Positions 16,920 through 25,131 are shown, counted from the first letter of the stretch. The stretch is 64,000 nt of DNA from Saccharopolyspora oryzae (GCF_027853915.1 NZ_JAQGLA010000012.1:95132-159131); one strand, 5' to 3'. Notes: generated by a model from the sequence alone, not told the origin. Translations and numbers: made by a program.

Positions 16920-17422
16920 CGATGGTCAGTGCTGATCTGCCTGCTCACGGGTGCGACGACTGGCGCCACGCCACCTCCTGGGATGAGGTGGAAGGCATCA
17001 TCAGCGCAGCTCTCGACCGGGGCGATCGGAATACGCCCGGCTGGCTGCAGTTCGGTCGGGATCTCGAGACCGACGAGCCCGGGGAGTTCCAGCTTCGAGT
17101 GGTCGCAGATCCTCACGTGGGCTGCGCTGCGCTGCTGTGGTTCCGCAACGTCGATCCGGAGGAACACGCCGACGACGCTTTGGCTCAGCACTTGTGGGTC
17201 ACGTTCAACCCCGAGCCACCCCTCGAGGTGCCGCTGTTGGCCAGCGACTACGACACCGAGCACTTCCACGACCGGTTCACGGTCATCGATCTCGAACATG
17301 CGCGTGAAGCGCTGCGGGAGTTCTGCCGAAGCGGGGGACAGCGACCGAAGTCGGTCCAATGGGTGGCCGGCGACTATTACGGACGGATCGTCCAACGCCT
17401 GGATGTCGCTGGCGCGGCCTGA
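16916..17422 (+). CDS. Imm1-family immunity protein for the deaminase toxin
   Basis: 168 residues. The C-terminal half (DRFTVIDLEHAREALREFCRSGGQRPKSVQW) matches the Imm1 pattern, a family regularly paired with SCP1.201-type deaminases. It is cytoplasmic and would bind and block the toxin. The ATG overlaps the toxin stop by four bases. Its last codons and stop are supplied by the right-hand 53-bp repeat, the same sequence that ends moaB2. Confidence 0.78.
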   Translation: MTMVSADLPAHGCDDWRHATSWDEVEGIISAALDRGDRNTPGWLQFGRDLETDEPGEFQLRVVADPHVGCAALLWFRNVDPEEHADDALAQHLWVTFNPEPPLEVPLLASDYDTEHFHDRFTVIDLEHAREALREFCRSGGQRPKSVQWVAGDYYGRIVQRLDVAGAA

Positions 17423-17467
17423 CCGACGAGAAGAAGCGGTGGCGGCTCAGCACGGAGCCGCCACCGC
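17415..17467 (+). repeat. Right 53-bp direct repeat flanking the toxin-immunity cassette
   Basis: Matches 16012-16064 with one substitution (17454). It provides the stop codon of the immunity gene, as its twin provides that of moaB2. The pair encloses 1,350 bp that break the moaB2-mscL neighbourhood known in mycobacteria. Confidence 0.93.
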
Positions 17468-17477
17468 TTCTTCTCGT
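17426..17477. terminator. Long bidirectional hairpin between immunity and antitoxin-like genes
   Basis: A 23-bp stem, 17426-17448 with 17455-17477, ends in CTTCTTCTCGT. It serves the plus-strand immunity gene and the minus-strand gene ending at 17484. It is the complete form of the hairpin truncated in the left repeat. Confidence 0.85.
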
Positions 17478-17483
17478 GTCAGA

Positions 17484-17759
17484 TCAGGAACTCTTGGGGG
17501 GTTGACCGGTTTCGCCGGGGCCCTTCTCGTCGTCGGGCTTCGGCGGCTGGCCGTCCGGGTGCTCGCGCTTGAGCATGCCCTCGACCTTGTTGCCGACCGT
17601 CTCGATCTTGTCGTGGTACTTGCCGCCCGTGGCCTTGTCCAGGCCCGACTTGGCGGCGTCGAGGCCCTTCGCAGCGCTCGGACCCGCCTTCTCGGCGAGC
17701 TCCTCCGCCTTGCCCTTGGCCTGGTTCGCCAGTTCCTTGGCCTTGTCCAGGAAACTCAT
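17484..17759 (-). CDS. Short Lys/Ala-rich protein of the MT0933/Rv0909 antitoxin-like family
   Basis: 91 residues beginning MSFLDKAKELANQAKGKAEEL, with a GGKYHDKIETVGNKVEGML core and a Pro-rich tail. This pattern (FLDKAK...GKY.DKI) defines the MT0933-like antitoxin family; the M. tuberculosis member pairs with a START-domain toxin, but none lies here. A stress-type CsbD-like role is also possible. The start is the ATG of the conserved MSFLDKAK; the frame is open further upstream without similarity. Confidence 0.65.
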   Translation of the reverse strand: MSFLDKAKELANQAKGKAEELAEKAGPSAAKGLDAAKSGLDKATGGKYHDKIETVGNKVEGMLKREHPDGQPPKPDDEKGPGETGQPPKSS

Positions 17760-17951
17760 CTTCTCGCCTCCCGCGGCTGACACCCGGTGAGCCACGCCTG
17801 GCGCCGCTCCCGCGGCATTGCGGACCTTGTGCCCCCAACTGTAGTCGACATCACACCCGAACTCGGTGGTATCCCCGCCCGGCTCTCCCCGTGCGGGATG
17901 ATGGGGGTGCGCCCACCTGCGACGATCGGGCGCGGAGTCGGAGGACTGGAG

Positions 17952-18122
17952 TTGAACGGCGACACAGGTCGGGAAGAGCGGGAGCGGCGGCGCAAGCTCG
18001 CGGAGATCTTCGGCGACGTCCTGCCGGAAACAACCTCGGACGACCGCCCGGACCGAACGCCTGCTGAAGATCAGGAACGCTGGTACCAAGAGAACCGACC
18101 CCCGCACCATGACCCACGCTGA
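17952..18122 (+). CDS. Small conserved charged protein of unknown function
   Basis: 56 residues from a TTG with GGAGGA seven bases upstream. The sequence is highly charged (REERERRRKLAEIFGDVLPE), then a Pro/Asp-rich stretch ending QERWYQENRPPHHDPR. I recall similar short proteins ending WY.ENRPPHH in Pseudonocardiales but know no function. The frame is open for 55 codons upstream, but that part looks non-coding. Confidence 0.6.
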   Translation: MNGDTGREERERRRKLAEIFGDVLPETTSDDRPDRTPAEDQERWYQENRPPHHDPR

Positions 18123-18123
18123 A

Positions 18124-18151
18124 CCGGTCGGCTGCCCAGCTAGCCGACCGG
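18124..18151 (+). terminator. Hairpin after the 56-residue gene
   Basis: CCGGTCGGCT (18124-18133) pairs with AGCCGACCGG (18142-18151) over an 8-nt loop, two bases after the stop codon. Confidence 0.65.
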
Positions 18152-18153
18152 GC

Positions 18154-18195
18154 GAGTGAGGGTGTCAGTTCCGGCGGAACTGACACCCCTCACTC
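18154..18195. terminator. Bidirectional hairpin between convergent genes
   Basis: GAGTGAG plus GGTGTCAGTTCCG (18154-18173) is complementary to 18175-18195 except for one bulged C at 18188. It lies between the small plus-strand gene and the 3' end of mscL. Confidence 0.8.
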
Positions 18196-18207
18196 CGTGC
18201 TCGTGGC

Positions 18208-18675
18208 TCAGTTCTGGCCGTTGCTGGAGGTCGTCGTCGTGGTGGTCTTCGCGTCCTGCTCGGGGGCCAGGCCCTTGATGGCGGGCAGGCCCTGCTCGCG
18301 GCGCAGCAGGTCGCGGATCTCCTGCAGCAGCTCCACGTCGGTCGGGTCGACCTCCTTCTCCTGCCCCTTCTTGCGCCGATCGTTGATCGTCTTCATCGGC
18401 AGCACGAACAGGAAGTAGACCACCGCAGCGGTGATGAAGAAGGTGAGCACCGAGTTGATCACTGCGGCGAAGTCGATGATCGACGCCTGGTTGCCTTCGC
18501 GCAGCTGGATGCTCAAGCCGGTGACGTTGCCGCCGCCGGTGGCCGCGATGACGGGCTTGATGATGCTGGTCGTGAAGGACGTGACCAGGGCGGTGAACGC
18601 GCTACCGACCACGACCGCGACGGCCAGGTCGACCACGTTGCCGCGCATCAGGAAGTCCTTGAAGCCCTTGAGCAC
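18208..18675 (-). CDS. mscL: Large-conductance mechanosensitive channel MscL
   Basis: 155 residues: MLKGFKDFLMRGNVVDLAVAVVVGSAFTALV is the MscL amphipathic helix plus TM1; TM2 (VLTFFITAAVVYFLFVLPM) follows a periplasmic loop, then the cytoplasmic helix. Pentameric channel that opens on hypo-osmotic shock. The Thr/Ser-rich tail ([13 protein letters not shown]) is longer than usual. Position after moaB2 corresponds to Rv0985c. Confidence 0.95.
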   Translation of the reverse strand: MLKGFKDFLMRGNVVDLAVAVVVGSAFTALVTSFTTSIIKPVIAATGGGNVTGLSIQLREGNQASIIDFAAVINSVLTFFITAAVVYFLFVLPMKTINDRRKKGQEKEVDPTDVELLQEIRDLLRREQGLPAIKGLAPEQDAKTTTTTTSSNGQN

Positions 18676-18763
18676 GTTGACGCTCCTCTCAGAACAGGGT
18701 GATCCGGCGGGATCACGTGCGGATGAACGCCGAATCGATGGGGTAATCGGCGTAAGATGCTAC

Positions 18764-19402
18764 TCAGCGCAGCGTAACGGTCACGGTCTGGTCGAGTGAT
18801 GCGGCGGCGACGTTCCCCGCAAGTCGCTCCGGTAGCCCGACGAAGACTAGTCGGCCCTGGTCGCGGTCGTCCGAATCGGCCTGAACCGCGATGACCTGGG
18901 CGTTTTCGGCGAGCACCGAACCTTCCCCAGGATGGGCGGCGGCTGTGACGATGTCCACCCGCCTTCCGGGGGTGAGGAAATCCGCGACCTCCGGGTCGGC
19001 GAGCCGGATCGGCGCCGAGGCCATCCCGGAGCCGGAAGCCGCGGTCGGGCCGTTGAACCGCGCGTCGGTCAGCAGTTCTCCCCGGCGGGCGGCCGCGCCC
19101 AGCACCCGGCCGAGCGCGGCGGGGGAGTCCCGCAGCGCGCCGTCCGGCACCAGGTCGACGGGAATCTCGCGGTGCTTCACATCCACTTCGGACAGAACTC
19201 TGCCGGGCGGCAGGTCGCGCGCTGCGACGAGCACCGGTACGCCGGCGCCCGGCGGCCCGTGGTCCTGCACCGCCAATGCGGCGGCGAGCAGCAGCAGTGC
19301 GAGCGCCGCTGTTCGGCGGAGCAGCAGAACTCCGCGTCGGGCGCGGAAGAGCGCGGTGATGCGGTCCCGCAGCGATGCGCCGAGTCGGTCCTTCGAGGCC
19401 AT
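18764..19402 (-). CDS. SAF-domain (CpaB/RcpC-like) membrane-anchored protein
   Basis: 212 residues: a basic N-terminus, one membrane segment (about 25-46), then a SAF domain starting VPVLVAARDLPPGRVLSEVDVKHREIP, typical of CpaB/RcpC proteins of Flp pilus assembly. PEVADFLTPGRRVDIVTA follows. No pilus genes are nearby; stand-alone actinobacterial members have no settled function and may bind cell-wall glycan. Confidence 0.8.
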   Translation of the reverse strand: MASKDRLGASLRDRITALFRARRGVLLLRRTAALALLLLAAALAVQDHGPPGAGVPVLVAARDLPPGRVLSEVDVKHREIPVDLVPDGALRDSPAALGRVLGAAARRGELLTDARFNGPTAASGSGMASAPIRLADPEVADFLTPGRRVDIVTAAAHPGEGSVLAENAQVIAVQADSDDRDQGRLVFVGLPERLAGNVAAASLDQTVTVTLR

Positions 19403-19610
19403 GGCCAGCTCCTTTTCCTCCGAGGAGATCGAACTCCTCCGAAGTTAGGAGCGGTGTTCGGCGGCGGAAAGGGAGTTTTGGAAATCTGTGGACAAACAAG
19501 TCCGATGTGGACAACTCGGATCACACGAACGATCTTTCGGAGATCACCCCGCGCGGACGAAAATCGCCGACCGCAGCAACCGGCGGTCGGCGAACGAGGA
19601 TCTGGCTAGC

Positions 19611-19919
19611 TCAGGAAGCGGCAGCCGTCGTGGTCGAGCTGCTCGACGACGACGAGCTGCTGGACGACGAGCTGGACGAGGAGTCGCTCGAGGACGAGGA
19701 ACTCGAGGAGGAGCTGCTGGACGTGCTGGACGACGAGTTCGACGACCGGTTGTCGGTGCGGTAGAACCCGGAGCCCTTGAACACGATGCCCACGGCGTTG
19801 AACAGCTTGCGGAGCCGGCCGGTGCACTTCGGGCACTCGGTGAGCGAGTCCTCGCTGAACGACTGCACCTGCTCGAAACGGTGGTCACACTCGGTGCAGG
19901 CGTACTGGTAAGTGGGCAC
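19611..19919 (-). CDS. FmdB-family zinc-ribbon protein with poly-Ser tail (Ruc-like)
   Basis: 102 residues. The N-terminal zinc ribbon has two CXXC pairs (YACTECDHRF and TECPKCTG), then a short GSGFYRTD link and a disordered tail of about 45 residues that is almost all serine. Rv0991c, the equivalent in M. tuberculosis, is Ruc, a redox-regulated chaperone whose cysteines release zinc on oxidation; gene order next to the folate cyclo-ligase and galU supports orthology. GTG start. Confidence 0.85.
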   Translation of the reverse strand: MPTYQYACTECDHRFEQVQSFSEDSLTECPKCTGRLRKLFNAVGIVFKGSGFYRTDNRSSNSSSSTSSSSSSSSSSSSDSSSSSSSSSSSSSSSSTTTAAAS

Positions 19920-20016
19920 GGCCGCGAACCTCCGGCATCTCGTCTTGGCACTCGAACTACAGGAGTGCTAACACGATGATGCTTCACAACAGGTGTCCAG
20001 TGCAAACAGGCATGTG

Positions 20017-20613
20017 TCACACGGGTAGCGACACAACCCCGCGCCGTGGTGTCAGCACGCCTGTCATCCGCACGTCGTGCGGCTCGCCGGGCAGCTCGGC
20101 CACGAACTCCTCGTCCCGGACCACGGCGATCCGCGGCGCCTCCGGCGAGGCCATCGGCAGCGACCGGTCGTAGTAACCGGCACCGCGCCCGAGTCGAACA
20201 CCCCGCCGATCCACCGCCAGCGCGGGCACCAGCAGCGCCTCGGCTTCCCCGATGGCCGCAGCGCCGAGTAGCTGACCTGCGGGTTCGAGCAGGCTGTAGC
20301 CGGCGGGGCGCAGCGAGTCGGGCCCGGTGTAGTCGGCCCACTCCAGCGGTTCGCGGCGGTTCACCACCGGCAGCAGCACCCGCAGCCCGGCCGCGCGCAA
20401 CGCCTCCAGCAGGTCGGGTGAGCCCGGCTCGCCGCCGACCGGGACGTAGGCCGCGACGGTCCGCACCGGGTGCTGCTCCAGCCAGCCGAGCACGGCCTCC
20501 TGCAGCGCCCCGGCCTCAACCGAGCGGGTGGTTTCGTCCACGTCACGGCGTTGGAGCAGCAGCTTGCGGCGCCACTCGTCCTTCGTCGTAGCCGATTCGT
20601 CCAGCGAGCTCAC
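20017..20613 (-). CDS. 5-formyltetrahydrofolate cyclo-ligase
   Basis: 198 residues with KDEWRRKLLLQRR at the N-terminus and the ATP-site motif GVRLGRGAGYYDRSL. It converts 5-formyl-THF to 5,10-methenyl-THF with ATP, returning folate to the one-carbon pool. Divergent from galU with a 37-bp gap, as for Rv0992c/Rv0993. GTG start assumed. Confidence 0.93.
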   Translation of the reverse strand: MSSLDESATTKDEWRRKLLLQRRDVDETTRSVEAGALQEAVLGWLEQHPVRTVAAYVPVGGEPGSPDLLEALRAAGLRVLLPVVNRREPLEWADYTGPDSLRPAGYSLLEPAGQLLGAAAIGEAEALLVPALAVDRRGVRLGRGAGYYDRSLPMASPEAPRIAVVRDEEFVAELPGEPHDVRMTGVLTPRRGVVSLPV

Positions 20614-20650
20614 ACGTCCACTTTAAGGTTGCCCGATAGGCTTCCGGGCC

Positions 20651-21565
20651 ATGAGCAGCCCGACGAGCACGCCCACCGCGTTCCGGACCGCCATCGTGCC
20701 CGCAGCCGGATTGGGGACCCGGTTCCTGCCGACCACGAAGGCGGTGCCCAAGGAGTTGCTCCCGGTCGTGGACACCCCCGGGATCGAACTGGTCGCCACC
20801 GAAGCGGCCGAGGCGGGCGCACAACGCCTGATCATCGTGACCTCGCCGGACAAGAGCGCGGTCACCGACTACTTCAAACCGCAGCCCGAGCTCGAGCAGA
20901 CGCTCAAGGAGCGCGGCAAGGACGAACTGCTGGCGAAGGTCCGCCGCGCGCCCAGCCTGCTCTCCGCAGAGACCGCGGTGCAGGACCGGGCCCTCGGGCT
21001 CGGCCACGCGGTGGGCTGCGCGGAACCGAACCTGACCGATGACGACGATGCGGTCGCCGTGCTGCTCCCGGACGACCTGGTGCTGCCCACCGGCGTCCTG
21101 AAGCGGATGGCCGAGGTGCGCGCCCAGCACGGCGGCAGCGTGCTGTGCGCCTTCGACGTGCCGCGCGAGCAGATCTCCGCCTACGGCGTGTTCGACGTCA
21201 CCGACACCGGCGACGAGGACGTCAAGCAGGTCCGGGGCATGGTGGAGAAGCCGGCGCCGGAGGAGGCCCCGTCCACCTTCGCCGCGGCCGGTCGCTACCT
21301 GCTGGACCGGGCGGTCTTCGACGCCCTGCGCCGCATCGAGCCCGGTGCCGGAGGTGAGCTGCAGCTCACCGATGCCGTAGCGTTGCTGATCTCCGAAGGA
21401 CACCCGGTGCACGTGGTGGTCCATCGCGGTGGGCGACACGACTTGGGAAATCCTGGCGGTTTCCTCAAAGCTGCGGTGGACTTCGCGCTGAAGGATCCCG
21501 AGTACGGACCGGACCTGCGGGCCTGGCTCGTCGAACGGATCGCGGAGAACGACGAACTGTCCTGA
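20651..21565 (+). CDS. galU: UTP-glucose-1-phosphate uridylyltransferase
   Basis: 304 residues. The nucleotide-binding start IVPAAGLGTRFLPTTKAVPKELLP and PGIELVATEAAEAG are GalU signatures, and GMVEKPAPEEAPS is the later substrate loop. It makes UDP-glucose for cell-wall and storage polysaccharides, linking to the galT product pool. First of a run galU-glp-rimJ on the same strand. Confidence 0.95.
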   Translation: MSSPTSTPTAFRTAIVPAAGLGTRFLPTTKAVPKELLPVVDTPGIELVATEAAEAGAQRLIIVTSPDKSAVTDYFKPQPELEQTLKERGKDELLAKVRRAPSLLSAETAVQDRALGLGHAVGCAEPNLTDDDDAVAVLLPDDLVLPTGVLKRMAEVRAQHGGSVLCAFDVPREQISAYGVFDVTDTGDEDVKQVRGMVEKPAPEEAPSTFAAAGRYLLDRAVFDALRRIEPGAGGELQLTDAVALLISEGHPVHVVVHRGGRHDLGNPGGFLKAAVDFALKDPEYGPDLRAWLVERIAENDELS

Positions 21566-21663
21566 TCAGCGGCTTGCCGCGCTCGCTTCGCGGCGCCCCG
21601 GGGCAGGACGTGACGACAGCCACGCCGGGCGGCGGCTCGGTGCGCGGGAAGAGGACGACAGCC

Positions 21664-22887
21664 ATGCGTTCAGTGGACGAGCAACTCGCACGCGTTCTCA
21701 CGGCAGCTGTCCGGCCCGCGCCGGTCCGCGTGGCGATCTCCGAGGCGCAGGGTCTGCTGTGCGCCGAAGAGGTCGTCGCCGAACAGGCGCTGCCCGGATT
21801 CGACCAGGCCGCGGTGGACGGCTACGCGGTGCGCAGCGTGGACGTGCAGGCCGCCGCCGAGGACGAGGTCGTGCTGCCGGTCGTCGGCGAGATCTCGGTC
21901 GGCTCGCGGCAGCCCCGGCGGCTCCAGCCGGGCCAGGCGGTCCGGGTGGACACCGGCGCGCCGCTGCCGACGCTGGCCGACGCCGTGGTCCCGCTTGACC
22001 ACACCGACGAGCACCCGGCCAAGGTCACCGTGCGCCGCCCGGTGCCCTCGGCGGCGTTCGTCCGCCGCACCGGCGAGGACGTGCAGACCGGCGACGTGGC
22101 GGTGCGCCGAGGTGCGCCGATCGGTTCCGCGCAGGTCGGGCTGCTGGCCGCGGTCGGTCGCGACAAGGTGCTGGTGCACCCGCGACCGCGGGTCTCGGTG
22201 ATCTCGGTCGGCGAGGAGCTGGTGGACGTCGACCGCACGCCCGGCCAGGGCCAGGTCTACGACGTGAACTCCTACGCGCTGTCGGCCGCCGCGCGGGACG
22301 CGGGCGCCGAGGTCACCCGGGTCGGGATCATGAGCAGCGACCCGCGTCGGCTGCGGGAGGTCGTCGAGGGCCGCCTGCTGCTGTCGGAGATCGTGGTGGT
22401 CGCCGGTGGCGTCGGCGGTGCTGCGGGTGCGGAGGTCCGGGCGGCGCTGGCCGATCTCGGCGAACTGGACGTGACCAGGGTTGCGATGCAGCCTGGTTCG
22501 GTGCAGGGCTTCGGACGCCTGGGACCGGACGAGATCCCGACCTTCATGGTGCCCAGCAACCCGGTGAGCGCGCTGGTGGTGTTCGAGGTGCTGGTGCGGC
22601 CGCTGATCCGCGCCGCCCTCGGCAAGCCCAACCCGCACCGCCGCACCGTGACCGCCGAGCTGCTCTCGCCGATCACCTCCGCCGAGGGCCGCCGCGGCTT
22701 CCTGCGCGGTCAGCTGCTGCGCGACCCGAAAAACGGCTCCTACCTGGTGCAACCGCTGGGCACCTCGGGATCGCACCTGCTCGCCTCGCTGGCCGAGGCG
22801 AACTCCCTGATCGTCGTCGACGAGGAGACCACCGAGGTCGGCGCGGGCGAAGAGGTCCAGGTCCGCTTCCTGTCGCAGCGCGCGTGA
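21664..22887 (+). CDS. glp: Gephyrin-like molybdotransferase homologue Glp (MoeA-like)
   Basis: 407 residues with MoeA architecture: GFDQAAVDGYAVRS near the start, VYDVNSYALSAAARDAGAEVTRVGI in the MoCF domain, and NPVSALVVFEVLVRPLIR at the end. The usual GGVSxG motif is GGVGGAAG and the PGNP loop is PSNP, as in the actinobacterial Glp branch that moonlights in cell division by binding the membrane receptor GlpR and FtsZ (shown in Corynebacterium). glpR lies one gene away, strengthening that call. Residual molybdenum insertion activity is not excluded. ATG 21664 chosen over an upstream in-frame ATG (21574). Confidence 0.87.
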   Translation: MRSVDEQLARVLTAAVRPAPVRVAISEAQGLLCAEEVVAEQALPGFDQAAVDGYAVRSVDVQAAAEDEVVLPVVGEISVGSRQPRRLQPGQAVRVDTGAPLPTLADAVVPLDHTDEHPAKVTVRRPVPSAAFVRRTGEDVQTGDVAVRRGAPIGSAQVGLLAAVGRDKVLVHPRPRVSVISVGEELVDVDRTPGQGQVYDVNSYALSAAARDAGAEVTRVGIMSSDPRRLREVVEGRLLLSEIVVVAGGVGGAAGAEVRAALADLGELDVTRVAMQPGSVQGFGRLGPDEIPTFMVPSNPVSALVVFEVLVRPLIRAALGKPNPHRRTVTAELLSPITSAEGRRGFLRGQLLRDPKNGSYLVQPLGTSGSHLLASLAEANSLIVVDEETTEVGAGEEVQVRFLSQRA

Positions 22888-22893
22888 GCCGCG

Positions 22894-23559
22894 ATGCAAC
22901 CCACCGACGCTGATGGGTTCCCGATCGGCCGCCACCCCGGTTGGCCGGCCTCGCTCGGCCCGCTGATCACGGCGCGCGGTGCGGTGGCGCTGCGCCCGCC
23001 GCGCCTGCGCGACGCCTCGGCGTGGAGCCGCACCCGGCTGCACGACCGCGCCTACCTGCAGCAATGGGAGCCCACGGCGGTCGGCGGCTGGCAGGAGCGC
23101 AACGCCAGGACGGCTTGGCCCGGGCAGTGGGCTGCGCTGCGCGGCATGGCTCGACGCGGCCAGGCGCTGCCGTTCAGCATCACCGTGGACGGCGAGTTCG
23201 CCGGTCAGCTGACCATCGGGAACATCGTGCGGGGCGCGCTGCGCTCCGGGTGGATCGGCTACTGGGTCGCCGAGCGGCTGGCCGGGGGCGGCGTGGCCAC
23301 GACGGCTGTCGCGCTCGCCGTCGACCACTGCTTCGGCCCCGTGGGACTGCACCGGCTGGAAGCCACCGTGCGGCCCGAGAACCAGCCCAGCGTCCGCGTG
23401 CTGGAGAAGTCCGGATTCCGCCGCGAGGGGCTGTTCCACCGCTACCTGGACGTGGCCGGGGACTGGCGGGACCACTACGTCTACGCGCTCACCGCGGACG
23501 AGATCCCGGGCGGCGCGGTCGCCCGCCTGATCCAGAGCGGCGGCGCCAGCCGGCCCTGA
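22894..23559 (+). CDS. rimJ: GNAT N-acetyltransferase, RimJ/RimL-like
   Basis: 221 residues. GNAT fold with the acetyl-CoA pyrophosphate loop VAERLAGGGVATTAVALA (R/Q-x-x-G-x-G/A) and the RimJ/RimL stretch GLHRLEATVRPENQPSVRVLEKSGFRREG. It probably acetylates an N-terminal amine of a ribosomal or other protein. It sits six bases after glp, in the order known from Rv0994-Rv0995. Confidence 0.87.
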   Translation: MQPTDADGFPIGRHPGWPASLGPLITARGAVALRPPRLRDASAWSRTRLHDRAYLQQWEPTAVGGWQERNARTAWPGQWAALRGMARRGQALPFSITVDGEFAGQLTIGNIVRGALRSGWIGYWVAERLAGGGVATTAVALAVDHCFGPVGLHRLEATVRPENQPSVRVLEKSGFRREGLFHRYLDVAGDWRDHYVYALTADEIPGGAVARLIQSGGASRP

Positions 23560-23859
23560 GCGGTCCTGGGCAAAACGACCGCTAAACGAGCCCGAGATCT
23601 TGATCACTGACGGTCACCGCCGCGCCCGCCGTTCTCCGAGGAAATTGAGCCGAACGGACCAGCGAAAGACGTCATTCGGCGGTGCAGGAAGCGACACGCC
23701 GATGTCGATGTTGCTGCTGACTCCGCTGAACGTGCGGTTTTCTGGGCCGCGGGGGAACCGGCCGTGCTCGGCGTGGCTCCAACACAGGAGTGACAGATGT
23801 GACTAGCGTGGCGATCGCAGACTTGTGTGCTGCCGGTGGCCAGGGGGAGGTGGCGAGGC
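23560..23859 (+). other. 300-bp gap before glpR without a convincing gene
   Basis: No frame shows protein-like composition. The stretch AACACAGGAGTGACAGATGTGACTAG (about 23779-23804) could hold an RBS-like sequence but leads only to very short frames. A promoter for glpR is presumably here. Confidence 0.4.
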
Positions 23860-24627
23860 ATGCCCAGTTCGTTGATCTTCGCTGCGCTGGCGGCGGCGTG
23901 GCTGGTGGTGCTCGTGCCGATGTTCGCCCGCCGCCGCCAGGAAGTGTCCAAGACCACTGATTCCGCGCTCGCCGCGCGAGTGGTCCGACGCGGGAGCGGT
24001 CGGCGTCCGGCAACGCCCGGAGCCGCGACAACCGACAGGGTGCAGGAGGCGTTCGGGATGTCTGACACCGAGCTGGACGACGCGGTCGAAGAACACGACA
24101 CCGAGGACAACTCGTGGCGTCGCGTGCACAGCGACGACGCCCGCGCCGGGCGCCGCTACCGCCCCGGCCGCGGCGGATTCGACCCGGAAGCCGCCGCGCT
24201 CGCGGCGCGCGCCAAGTACGCCCGGCGCCAGCGCATCGTCCTCGCCATGCTGGCGGCCGCGATCGCCACCGCACTGGTGGCGGCCATGTTCTGGCCGGTC
24301 GTGTGGTGGCTGCACGGCATCGTCGACCTGTCGATCGTCGGCTACCTGACCTACCTGCGCCGCCAGGTCCGCATCGAAGAGGACGTCCGCGCCCGCCGCC
24401 TCGCCCGGATGAACGGCGAGCACGACGAGCTCGAGTACGACGACGACTACGACGAAGACCTCCACGACGACGAGTACGAGGAAGACGCGGAGGACGACGT
24501 GGCCGAGCGCCGCGAAACCCGCCCGGCCGCCCGCGCCGTCCGAGTCGAGATCGACGACGAAGACCCCATGTTCGATGAGCTGGACGAACGCACCTGGGAG
24601 CCCTACCGCCGCGCAGCCGGCGAGTGA
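23860..24627 (+). CDS. glpR: Division membrane receptor GlpR/SepX
   Basis: 255 residues. An N-terminal membrane helix (PSSLIFAALAAAWLVVLVPM) is followed by a basic stretch, a disordered acidic region, a double membrane segment near 125-165 (VLAMLAAAIATALVAAMFW and the next helix), then a very acidic tail rich in Asp/Glu. This layout is that of GlpR (Corynebacterium receptor for Glp) and SepX (Streptomyces septation protein). It acts at the division site with FtsZ. ATG 23860 is preceded by GGGGAGG. Confidence 0.85.
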   Translation: MPSSLIFAALAAAWLVVLVPMFARRRQEVSKTTDSALAARVVRRGSGRRPATPGAATTDRVQEAFGMSDTELDDAVEEHDTEDNSWRRVHSDDARAGRRYRPGRGGFDPEAAALAARAKYARRQRIVLAMLAAAIATALVAAMFWPVVWWLHGIVDLSIVGYLTYLRRQVRIEEDVRARRLARMNGEHDELEYDDDYDEDLHDDEYEEDAEDDVAERRETRPAARAVRVEIDDEDPMFDELDERTWEPYRRAAGE

Positions 24628-24722
24628 CCCACCCGCCTTAACAGGGGGGTGCTGCGGAAGCCGATTTCGGGCTTGCTAGAGTACTAATCACAACAAAGCC
24701 GAGAGGCAAGTCCTCGAGGCAA

Positions 24723-24795
24723 GGGGCTGTAGCGCAGTTGGTAGCGCGTCTCGTTCGCATCGAGAAGGTCAGGGGTTCGATTCCCCTCAGCTCCA
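24723..24795 (+). tRNA. tRNA-Ala (anticodon CGC)
   Basis: 73 nt. Acceptor GGGGCTG pairs with CAGCTCC and includes the G3-U70 pair that identifies alanine tRNAs; the anticodon arm TCTCG-TTCGCAT-CGAGA carries CGC; the T arm AGGGG-TTCGATT-CCCCT is perfect. CCA is not encoded. It reads GCG codons, common in this GC-rich genome, and marks the left edge of the accessory region. Confidence 0.96.
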
Positions 24796-24804
24796 CGCAA
24801 TGGG

Positions 24805-24837
24805 AGGCTCGTGCTCGCTGAGAGCGCGAGCCTTTTT
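24805..24837 (+). terminator. Rho-independent terminator after tRNA-Ala
   Basis: Stem 24805-24816 (AGGCTCGTGCTC) with 24822-24833, one mismatch, followed by TTTTT at 24833-24837; the only classical T-tract terminator noted in the window. Confidence 0.88.
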
Positions 24838-24899
24838 GCGTTTCGCGTATCTGTCGCGGGGGCCGAGCCCCCGCGGGCCCCCACGGTGCGGTGGTCACC

Positions 24900-24987
24900 T
24901 TTATCGGGCTTCTCGCCGTGGGTGGGGTTCCCGGCCTGGTCTTGGACCAGCATTTCGGTCCGCTTTTATCGGGCTTCTCGCGGTGGG
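24900..24987 (+). repeat. Pair of 23-bp direct repeats
   Basis: TTTATCGGGCTTCTCGC starts each copy (24900-24922 and 24965-24987); 22 of 23 bases agree. They are 65 bp apart, and the second abuts the truncated family C element. Confidence 0.8.
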
Positions 24988-24992
24988 TTCGA

Positions 24993-25057
24993 TCTGGCGT
25001 GCATGAAGTCGGGTATCTGGAGTCCAGGCGGGTGCTGAGGTTCCGCTACCGGCACCG
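24993..25057 (-). repeat. Family C structured repeat, truncated copy 3
   Basis: Read on the minus strand it matches the 5' half of copies 1 and 2, from GGTGC through GTAGCGGAACCTCAGC and CCCGCCTGGACT to CCCGACTT. The complementary 3' half is missing, so it cannot fold like the full copies. Confidence 0.75.
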
Positions 25058-25131
25058 TATTGGGTTTGTGGGCTGGAATTTGAGCCCATGTTGGGGTTGT
25101 TCGGTGACTGGGGTCACTTCTAGGTTTGGTC

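Noticed and set aside
24723..24795. tRNA-Ala as a phage or ICE attachment site
   Set aside because: No integrase and no second copy of the tRNA 3' end was found in the window.
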